Positions 52,890 through 58,679 of a stretch of 58,679 nucleotides of DNA are shown piece after piece (the first letter of the stretch is position 1; every line of letters begins with the position of its first letter). The notes beneath the pieces are model-generated. The model ran no database searches, was not told the origin of the DNA, and was given only the letters and a program-made list of their open reading frames with translations. This DNA is from Treponema sp. (lineage in GTDB: Bacteria; Spirochaetota; Spirochaetia; Treponematales; Treponemataceae). Where the stretch lies: contig JAIKYZ010000040.1 in NCBI GenBank assembly GCA_024682655.1, positions 1 to 58,679 of the forward strand. The letters are read 5' to 3'. A program made the translations under genes and the position numbers.

Positions 52890-54500
52890 ATGAAAAAAAT
52901 TTTTTCTCTCCTATTTTTAGGTCTTTTTGGAGGAATTTTTGTGTCAGCCCAAAGTGAAAAAGCATTAGAAGTTAGCGGGGTTTATAAAACTGCCAGTGCA
53001 AATATTATTGTTAGTGATTATCCGGATTTAGATGTAATTCGTGTAGATGATACTTATTATATGGTTTCTACAACTATGCATTTTATGCCCGGCTGCGTGA
53101 TTCTCCGTTCCTATAATTTATTGGACTGGGAATTTTGTTCTTATGTTTATGAAGAACTGGAAAAAACTCCTGGCCAGGAACTTTTAGATGGAAAGGGAAT
53201 TTATGGAAAGGGTATGTGGGCTGCAAGTCTTCGCTACCACAAGGGTCTTTTTTATGTTTCTTTTGTAGCAAATGATACCGGCAAAACTTATTTATATACT
53301 TCAGAAAATATTCAGGGGCCTTGGAAAAAATCTACTATCAGGGGTTTTTATCATGATTTGTCTATTCTTTTTGATGACGACGGCAGGGTTTTTATTACAC
53401 ATGGAAATTGTGATCTTCACCTTACTCAAATGAATGAAGATTTATCCGGGCCAAAAACTGGTGGTATTGATAAAGTTATTGTTAGAGATGAGCGTGAAAA
53501 GGTCTGGCTGGGATATGAAGGAAGTCACTTTTATAAAATTAATGGTAAATATTATTTGTTTTTAATAGATATGCCAAAGGGTAAAATGCGTACAGAAAGC
53601 TGTTTTATTGCCGACAAGGTTGATGGCCCTTACCAAAAAGTTGAAGTTTTCCATTCAGATTTAGGTGGCTGGAATAGTGGTCTTGCCCAGGGAGGAATTG
53701 TTCAGGCAAATGATGGAAAATGGTACGGAATTCTTTTTCAAGATCATGGTGCTTTAGGCCGTATTCCAGTTCTGATCCCGGTAAATTTTGATGGGGACAG
53801 GCCTGTTTTTGGTTTAGATGGAAAGGCTCCTCAGCAGGTTAAAGTTTTGGACAATAGACCAGAATATAAATACAAGCCCCTGTATACATCAGCCTTTTGT
53901 GATTCTGACGGAAAATTAAATCCCCTGTGGCAATGGAATCATATTCACAATCCTCAGCTTGCTTCTGTAAAAAATGAAGTTCTTTCTATTAAAACAGACA
54001 GAATAGTTTCTAATGTAGTTCAGGCTCCTAATAGTTTGACCCAGCGTACAGTCACAGAAAAATGTTTTGGAAGTGTAGAAGTGGATGCCTCAAATATTAA
54101 TGAAGGTGATTATGCGGGCCTTTGTGCTCTTGAAGGAGAGTATGCCTTTATTGCAGTTACTAAAAGGGCTGGAAAATATTATCTTACAAGTGCTGAGCAC
54201 AAAATTACTCAGACAAATCCGGATCCTGCAGAACTTCCAAATTTTCTGGAAGAAATTGAAATTCCCACTCCAAAAATCAGACTGGCCCTAAAGTTCAACC
54301 TAAGTTACAGGCAGGAAAATGTTCAACTTATGTATTTTGATCAAAGTAAGTCTGAATTTGTCCGCCTTGGAAATCGGTCCAGCAAATTAAGGTATACTCT
54401 GGATCAGTTTGTAGGTGTAAGATTTGCCCTCTTTAATTATTCAACAAAAACTGCAGGTAGAAGTGCTTCTTTTAAGGATTTTGAGTATGAATTTTGGTAG
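52890..54500 (+). CDS. Secreted GH43 family beta-xylosidase/arabinofuranosidase
   Basis: 536 aa with signal peptide (KKIFSLLFLGLFGGIFVSAQ). The five-bladed propeller (about 40-320) carries the GH43 acidic triad: Asp in YPDLDVIRVDDTYYMVSTTMH, Asp in YHDLSILFDDDGR and Glu in LGYEGSHFYKINGKYYLF. The C-terminal ~200 residues form the beta-sandwich accessory domain (LWQWNHIHNPQLASV, VEVDASNINEGDYAGLCALEGEYAFIAV). It is expected in the periplasm or outside, removing xylose or arabinose from xylan and feeding the cytoplasmic GH120 and GH3 enzymes. The start may lack a ribosome binding site. Confidence 0.93.
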   Translation: MKKIFSLLFLGLFGGIFVSAQSEKALEVSGVYKTASANIIVSDYPDLDVIRVDDTYYMVSTTMHFMPGCVILRSYNLLDWEFCSYVYEELEKTPGQELLDGKGIYGKGMWAASLRYHKGLFYVSFVANDTGKTYLYTSENIQGPWKKSTIRGFYHDLSILFDDDGRVFITHGNCDLHLTQMNEDLSGPKTGGIDKVIVRDEREKVWLGYEGSHFYKINGKYYLFLIDMPKGKMRTESCFIADKVDGPYQKVEVFHSDLGGWNSGLAQGGIVQANDGKWYGILFQDHGALGRIPVLIPVNFDGDRPVFGLDGKAPQQVKVLDNRPEYKYKPLYTSAFCDSDGKLNPLWQWNHIHNPQLASVKNEVLSIKTDRIVSNVVQAPNSLTQRTVTEKCFGSVEVDASNINEGDYAGLCALEGEYAFIAVTKRAGKYYLTSAEHKITQTNPDPAELPNFLEEIEIPTPKIRLALKFNLSYRQENVQLMYFDQSKSEFVRLGNRSSKLRYTLDQFVGVRFALFNYSTKTAGRSASFKDFEYEFW

Positions 54501-54539
54501 TAAGGAGATTTGTTCTGAGTATATTATTGATGAAGACAA

Positions 54540-55025
54540 CGCTCCAACCCCAAGCCAAATCATTATACCTTTGAGTTCTTCCTGATAATAGGCAAAATCT
54601 TCTCCAACTGCGGTTGGTTCTGTATAAATGGATTTTAAGTTTAATTCCTGGCATATTTTATTACAGAATTGGGCAAGTTCTTTATCATTATTTGTTGATG
54701 GAGGTCCTTTTTCCAGTTCAATTTCTACTGTAGCGCCGTATGCATTTGCCGTACTTTCTGCAATTTCTTTTAATCTTCTAGAAACTAAGTCGCGGCTTTC
54801 TTTATCACAAGTTCTAAAAGTTCCTTCCATAAAAACTTCTTCTGGTATAATATTCCAATTTTTTCCCCCTTCGATATGTGTAATGCTTACAACTGCCGGT
54901 TTAAAGGGATTAACATTTCTGGATACAATTGTCTGAAGTGAATTTATAATTCCTGCAGCGCTTGTGATTGGATCTATTCCATCTTGTGGCTGGGCTCCGT
55001 GGCAGTTTTTACCTTGTGGAAAGCC
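54540..55025 (-). pseudogene. M20 family amidohydrolase fragment, truncated at both ends
   Basis: The minus strand reads GFPQGKNCHGAQPQDGIDP right after a TAA. It then continues VNPFKPAVVSITHIEGGKNWNIIPEEVFMEGTFRTC, TVEIELEKGPPSTNND and PTAVGEDFAYYQEELKG to GIMIWLGVG, after which homology stops. These are the dimerisation domain and second metal half-site of M20D peptidases (hippurate or N-acyl amino acid amidohydrolases). The N-terminal metal-binding half and the last ~40 residues are missing, so it cannot be active. Confidence 0.82.
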
Positions 55026-55028
55026 TTA

Positions 55029-55088
55029 GCAGAAAATTTAAAAAACTTTTTTGAATCCTACACCCTTGCCGATTTAATAAAAAAATAA
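55029..55088 (+). pseudogene. Unrecognised C-terminal remnant
   Basis: Reads AENLKNFFESYTLADLIKK then TAA. It looks like the helical end of a real protein, abutting the truncated M20 fragment on the opposite strand. Parent gene not recognised. Confidence 0.35.
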
Positions 55089-55106
55089 AAAAAAACGTAC
55101 GACCTA

Positions 55107-55136
55107 TTGACAAGGTAGGTAAAAATCTCATTTAAT
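55107..55136 (+). promoter_or_regulatory. Promoter with flanking dyad before the cysK remnant
   Basis: TTGACA (55107-55112) and TTTAAT (55131-55136), 18-bp spacer. The -35 box lies inside ACCTATTGACAAGGTAGGT, whose ends ACCTA/TAGGT are inverted repeats, a possible operator for a sulfur or cysteine regulator. Confidence 0.6.
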
Positions 55137-55185
55137 AATTCAAGCTACTAGAACGATGGGTAAATAAATTAAGTGAGGTCCTTAT

Positions 55186-55380
55186 ATGTCAAAGATTTAC
55201 ACTTCTATTGATCAGTTGATTGGTAAAAAAGAAGGATTTCTTGTGGGAATCTCTTCTGGTGCTGCTTTGTGGGGTGCAATTGAAGTTGCAAAACGTCCTG
55301 AAAACGAAGGTAAAAATATAGTTGTAGTATTCCCAGATACAGGAGACAGATATCTATCAACTGCCTTGTTTGCAGATTAA
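55186..55380 (+). pseudogene. cysK: Cysteine synthase with a large internal deletion
   Basis: 64 codons: [14 protein letters not shown] is the N-terminal end of O-acetylserine sulfhydrylase. It is joined in frame to [23 protein letters not shown] and [20 protein letters not shown], the C-terminal end (normal length ~305 aa). About 240 residues, including the PLP lysine, are gone. The promoter, the Shine-Dalgarno (GAGG before ATG 55186), the stop codon and a terminator are all intact, so the short product may still be expressed. Either a real deletion or an assembly collapse. Confidence 0.85.
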
Positions 55381-55443
55381 GACCGAAAGTAAGTTCTTTT
55401 AAATCTTACGGCAGCGTTTTTTGCTTATTTTATAAAATTCATG

Positions 55444-55479
55444 AGCTATGTTCGTAAAATTACGCACATAGCTTTTTTT
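55444..55479 (+). terminator. Rho-independent terminator after the cysK remnant
   Basis: AGCTATG ... CATAGCT with further pairs CGTAA/TTACG inside, then a T7 run ending just before ATG 55481. Confidence 0.88.
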
Positions 55480-55480
55480 G

Positions 55481-56647
55481 ATGGGGAAAATTATTGTGGG
55501 TTATATTTTACAGGAAATGCCAAAGGCTGGAGATCGTGTTTTAGTTGGAATGAGTGGTGGTGTTGATTCTACACTAGTGGCACTTATGTTAAAGAAAAAA
55601 GGCTGCAAGGTAATTGGAATTACAATGAGTTTGTGGTCTGGAAAACTTTCTACAGCCGAAAGAGAATCTAGAAAGGCTCATAAAGACGCCTGTTATGGAC
55701 CAGATGAATTTGCTGATATTGAAGAATGCAGGGCTTTTTGTAAAGAAGAGGGGATTGAATATCATGTTGTAGATTTACATGAGATTTATGAGAAAAAAGT
55801 CCTTGAATATTTTAAATCCGAATATAGAAGCGGACGTACCCCAAATCCATGTATTATGTGCAATCGGAATTTAAAGTTTGGAGCAATGTTAGAAGCGGCA
55901 AAGGAAATAGGTATTGATTACGATTATTTTTGTACAGGGCACTATGCGGCAATTGTAAAACCAGATAAAGGACTTTGGGGGAGTAGGGAAAGGCCTTTTA
56001 TGATTAGTGGAGCAACTGACCTTTCTAAGGATCAGACATATTTTTTATATCGAATTCCTTCTGATATTCTAAAAAAAGTTCGTTTTCCTCTGGCGACGAT
56101 GAATAAGAGTGAAGTATTTGAACTTGCCCGTAAGTATGGATTAAAGGCTGCAGAAAAAAAAGAGAGTCAGGATTTTATTAGTCCAGAATTACTTCCTCAG
56201 TTGTTTGAAGATAAACCCGGACTCCCTGGTGATATTATTGATATTGATGGACATAAACTTGGGCGTCACCGGGGAATTGAGCATTATACAGTTGGTCAGC
56301 GTAAAGGACTTGGTATAAGTGCTCCTTATCCAATGTACGTTCATTCAATTGATGCAAAAAATAATCTTGTAGTTGTTTCGAAAGATGAAGACTTGTTTGC
56401 AAAAGGATTTATTGCAGAAGATTTTGTCTGGGCAGGAGAAGTACAACCATCGGAAAAAATTTCAGCCTTAATAAAAATCAGACTTGCCAGTAAGCCGGTA
56501 CTTTGCGAAGTAGAAAAAGAAGCCGGCCAAAATTGGAAAATTACTTTTAATAAGCCCCAGAGAGCCGTTGCACCGGGACAATCTGCAGTTTTATATTTGG
56601 AAGGAGCAGTAATAGGTGGCGGAATTATTAAGGAGATATGGAGTTAG
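55481..56647 (+). CDS. mnmA: tRNA-specific 2-thiouridylase, NPCxxC-type
   Basis: About 388 aa. It thiolates U34 of tRNA Glu/Gln/Lys. The PP-loop is VLVGMSGGVDSTLVAL; the tRNA-binding and catalytic region has RTPNPCIMCNRNLKFGAML, where both Cys of NPCxxC are present. The second catalytic Cys found in classical MnmA (KDSxGICF) is absent: the sequence is KKESQDFISPE. This suggests the Fe-S-dependent subclass. The C-terminal beta-barrel has HYTVGQRKGLGIS. ATG 55481 directly follows a terminator T-run; ATG 55517 (MPKAGDRVLVG) with AGGA is the alternative start. Confidence 0.92.
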   Translation: MGKIIVGYILQEMPKAGDRVLVGMSGGVDSTLVALMLKKKGCKVIGITMSLWSGKLSTAERESRKAHKDACYGPDEFADIEECRAFCKEEGIEYHVVDLHEIYEKKVLEYFKSEYRSGRTPNPCIMCNRNLKFGAMLEAAKEIGIDYDYFCTGHYAAIVKPDKGLWGSRERPFMISGATDLSKDQTYFLYRIPSDILKKVRFPLATMNKSEVFELARKYGLKAAEKKESQDFISPELLPQLFEDKPGLPGDIIDIDGHKLGRHRGIEHYTVGQRKGLGISAPYPMYVHSIDAKNNLVVVSKDEDLFAKGFIAEDFVWAGEVQPSEKISALIKIRLASKPVLCEVEKEAGQNWKITFNKPQRAVAPGQSAVLYLEGAVIGGGIIKEIWS

Positions 56648-56678
56648 ATATAAAACTATTAATAATCGCGAATAAGCA

Positions 56679-56734
56679 GTAAGCGTCAATTGACGCTTAC
56701 GTTTGACGCCCCTCCAGTTAGCCCAGCGTCAAAC
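56679..56734. other. Overlapping GCGTCAA hairpins after mnmA
   Basis: A perfect 22-bp palindrome (GTAAGCGTCAA/TTGACGCTTAC, 56679-56700) is followed by GTTTGACGC (56701-56709) and GCGTCAAAC (56726-56734). The four arms share GCGTCAA, so two mutually exclusive folds are possible. No T-run follows. Confidence 0.7.
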
Positions 56735-56988
56735 TCAATTCTGGAATTAAATCTGTAAAAAGACCTGATGCAACAATTGCCCAAAGTGAAAGAAGAGTAA
56801 ATCGCTTCCCAACATAGCGGAAACAGTTAAGAGCCGGCACAAGATTCAGACCCCAATAAAAAAGTACAAAGGGAATTTTTTATATTCAGGTATTTTGCAA
56901 AAACTTCTTGAATTAATAAAGTAATTCCTGTAAAACCACCTGGCAAAAGTCCCGCTGTGTGTACAAATGTATTAAGATTTACAGTCAT
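56718..56988 (-). pseudogene. YitT (DUF161) family membrane protein remnant, frameshifted
   Basis: The minus strand reads LNTFVHTAGLLPGGFTGITL and LIQEVFAKYLNI. It shifts frame at a run of six T near 56876-56881 and continues KIPFVLFYWGLNLVPALNCF then TLLSLWAIVASGLFTDLIPE. These match the first third of YitT-family proteins (INxFLxPAGLxPGGFTGIxLL; IPLFxLGWRxLGxxF). The other two thirds are missing. It starts inside the end of the upstream TetR gene. Confidence 0.75.
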
Positions 56989-57619
56989 CACACGCCAGGC
57001 GCATTTTAAGAAAGTCCTTCATGTCCTTGTAAAAATCCATGGCTGGCGGAGTTATTTTGATTTTCTTAAGAGCTTCCTGAACCAGAGGATTTTTGTAGCA
57101 GCAGACAGCATTTGATGAAGCATAAAATAATATGTCCAGCTGGATTTTGTAGGCCGTATCCTGCGTGGGGCCAAGCATCTGAGCAAGCCTGTCGCGGAAA
57201 GCATAGGCCAGGTCGTAATATTTCTTTTTGAAAATGGCAAGGCGTTCTACTGTTACATTTGTTTCTATCACCGGATTAAGATAGGAAACATAGCGCATGT
57301 AATCCTGATTAGCGTTTACAATTCCGGCCCATACTTCTGCAAGCACGTCCGGGGTAAAATTGTTGCCCTCCGGAAAAGCCGAAAGCAAAGAGCCATAATA
57401 GGCGGCCATTTTTTCGACAGAGATTTCCAGAAAGATTTCTTCTTTGGTGGTAACGTATTTATAAAGGTTTGCTCGTGACCAGCCTAATTTTTCTGCAATT
57501 GTGGTAAGGGTAATTTCTGAATAAGGGCAGCTTGCAAAAAGTTCTGCAGTTGCCTCTTTTATTTGAGAAAGCCTTTCTTCTTTGTGTTCGTCGCTTCTTG
57601 CGCGGATATAATCTGCCAT
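56972..57619 (-). CDS. TetR family transcriptional regulator
   Basis: About 215 aa. HTH region IKEATAELFASCPYSEITLTTIAEKLGWSRANLYKYVTTKEEIFLEI, then a helical domain (VERLAIFKKKYYDLAYAFRDRLAQMLGPTQDTAYKIQLDILFYASSNAVCCY). ATG 57619 (MADYIRARSDEHKEERLSQI) is chosen over the longer frame, which would read through the divergent promoter. It is divergent from the alpha/beta hydrolase gene and probably represses it. Codon use is richer in G+C than in most of the window, as for its neighbour. Confidence 0.9.
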   Translation of the reverse strand: MADYIRARSDEHKEERLSQIKEATAELFASCPYSEITLTTIAEKLGWSRANLYKYVTTKEEIFLEISVEKMAAYYGSLLSAFPEGNNFTPDVLAEVWAGIVNANQDYMRYVSYLNPVIETNVTVERLAIFKKKYYDLAYAFRDRLAQMLGPTQDTAYKIQLDILFYASSNAVCCYKNPLVQEALKKIKITPPAMDFYKDMKDFLKMRLACDDCKS

Positions 57620-57690
57620 ATCTAAAGAATAACACAGTAAAAGGATTTTTGCAATAAGCAACTTTTTGTCGCTAAAAATGCATTTTAGTG

Positions 57691-57719
57691 TTGACAAGTC
57701 ACTGTTTATGTCATACACT
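57691..57719 (+). promoter_or_regulatory. Promoter of the alpha/beta hydrolase gene
   Basis: TTGACA (57691-57696), 17-bp spacer, TACACT (57714-57719). AGTGACACAGCGTTACT just downstream is an imperfect dyad that could be the TetR operator. Confidence 0.8.
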
Positions 57720-57762
57720 TTAGATAAGTGACACAGCGTTACTAAAACACAAGGAGAATATT

Positions 57763-58679
57763 ATGAATCCAAATCTCGCAAAAATAGACAGAACAAAGGA
57801 ACATTACACTTTTGAATTAGCACCTGGAGTAAAACGGACAACCGTAACCTTCCGCAATCATTTTGGGATTGAACTGGCAGGAGACCTCTACACACCAGAG
57901 AGTGCTGCATCTGCAGGAAATCCGGCCCTTGCAATCTCCGGCCCTTTTGGTGCGGTAAAGGAACAGTCTTCCGGCTTTTATGCAAATCAGATGGCTTCCC
58001 GCGGTTACACCGCCCTGGCCTTTGATCCAAGCTACACAGGAGAATCTGGTGGTGAACCTCGTTACATGAACAGTCCCGACATCAACACCGAAGATTTTAT
58101 GGCGGCAGTAGATTTTCTTTCAACCCGCGACAACATTGACCCGGAAAAAATCGGCATCATTGGAATCTGCGGCTGGGGCGGAATGGCAATTAATACAGCG
58201 GCAATCGACACACGAATTAAAGCAACCGTTGCAAGTACAATGTACGACATGAGCCGTGTTACAGCCAACGGATATTTTGACAGCGCAAATAATGCAGAAG
58301 CAAGGCACCAGACCCGTAAGGCACTTATGGCACAGCGCATCGAAGATTTTAAAGCAGTTCAGGCTGGCGGTACTTATAAGCTTGGTGGAGGAGTTGTAGA
58401 TCCTCTGCCGGAAGATGCTCCATATTTTGTAAAGGATTATTACGACTACTACAAAACTCCACGCGGCTATCACGAGAGAAGTCTCAATTCAAATGGTGGC
58501 TGGAATGTTACTGCTGCAACTTCTCTTTTGAATACAAAGCTCCTGGCTTATGCCGAAGAAATCCAGAGTGCCGTTATGGTTCTTCATGGCGAAAAAGCCC
58601 ACTCCCGTTATTTTGGCGAAGATGCCTTTAAGCGTCTCACAGGAAACAACAAGGAGCTTGTAATTATTCCCGGCGCAAG
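57763..58679 (+). CDS. Alpha/beta hydrolase (dienelactone hydrolase-like), cut by the window edge
   Basis: Open from ATG 57763 (AAGGAG 6 nt upstream) to the last base without a stop, 305 codons visible. The nucleophile elbow reads IIGICGWGGMA, so the nucleophile is probably Cys (GxCxG) as in dienelactone hydrolases. It is preceded by the oxyanion region ALAISGPFGAVKEQSSGFYA and RGYTALAFDPSYTGESGGEPR. VMVLHGEKAHSRYFGEDAF near the end carries the region of the catalytic Asp/His. The substrate is unknown. It is controlled by a strong promoter and the divergent TetR gene. G+C-richer codon use than the rest of the window. Confidence 0.88.
   Translation, partial: MNPNLAKIDRTKEHYTFELAPGVKRTTVTFRNHFGIELAGDLYTPESAASAGNPALAISGPFGAVKEQSSGFYANQMASRGYTALAFDPSYTGESGGEPRYMNSPDINTEDFMAAVDFLSTRDNIDPEKIGIIGICGWGGMAINTAAIDTRIKATVASTMYDMSRVTANGYFDSANNAEARHQTRKALMAQRIEDFKAVQAGGTYKLGGGVVDPLPEDAPYFVKDYYDYYKTPRGYHERSLNSNGGWNVTAATSLLNTKLLAYAEEIQSAVMVLHGEKAHSRYFGEDAFKRLTGNNKELVIIPGA

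Overview
This is a contiguous AT-rich chromosomal stretch, probably from a gut or rumen Treponema (Spirochaetota) or a close relative. That placement is inference. It rests on low G+C, many plant-polysaccharide and starch hydrolases (GH3, GH13, GH120, GH5, GH43), lipoproteins with spirochete-style signal peptides, a TolC/RND system that implies a double membrane, BspA-type surface repeats and a TtuA-like NPCxxC MnmA. No rRNA or tRNA gene, CRISPR array, integrase, transposase or prophage was found.

Layout. 0-8.2 kb: a domain-swapped GH3 enzyme, a cytoplasmic GH13 enzyme, a TetR regulator, a Zn/Cd P1B-ATPase with a separate HMA protein, and a divergent ArsR-AraC fusion regulator. One exact 18-bp element links the TetR, GH13 and ArsR-AraC promoters and recurs inside the distant GH120 gene. 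8.2-9.7 kb: a pentanucleotide microsatellite and two unknown genes. 9.7-16.7 kb: a peptidase, a secreted lipase, an FtsX-type ABC system and a cation diffusion facilitator. 16.7-17.2 kb: a decayed FGE-type (SUMF1) fragment and palindromic repeats. 17.2-21.7 kb: a MATE transporter, then a copper operon (csoR-copA) whose ATPase ends in a CopZ-like domain carrying its own internal ribosome binding site. 21.7-31.2 kb: an orphan histidine kinase behind phased A-tracts, a BspA-like lipoprotein and metabolic genes (isochorismatase, YdcZ, DAHP synthase, M18 peptidase, SGNH hydrolase).

31.2-37.6 kb: a MarR-controlled TolC-MFP-RND efflux operon ending in a PII-like small protein. 37.6-40.1 kb: GH120 beta-xylosidase and a small unknown. 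40.2-44.1 kb: a zinc operon (Fur-family regulator, His/Cys-rich membrane protein, COG0523 GTPase, and a ZnuA-type binding protein with a whole ZinT domain nested between His-rich loops). 44.2-48.5 kb: a TetR regulator and a two-subunit ABC exporter sharing one palindromic operator. 48.8-54.5 kb: a FN3-FN3-GH5 lipoprotein, a FIST-GGDEF diguanylate cyclase and a secreted GH43.

54.5-57 kb is a gene graveyard: an M20 peptidase truncated at both ends, a cysK reduced to its two ends, and a frameshifted YitT remnant, with an intact mnmA between them. The window ends with a TetR regulator divergent from an alpha/beta hydrolase that runs off the edge; both look richer in G+C than the rest.

The dominant theme is metal handling (Zn/Cd export, Cu export, CDF export, Zn uptake) interleaved with xylan and glucan degradation. 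The most unusual items are the nested ZinT/ZnuA protein, the shared 18-bp operator including its intragenic copy, the ArsR-AraC fusion, the internal RBS for a CopZ domain, and the internally deleted cysK.
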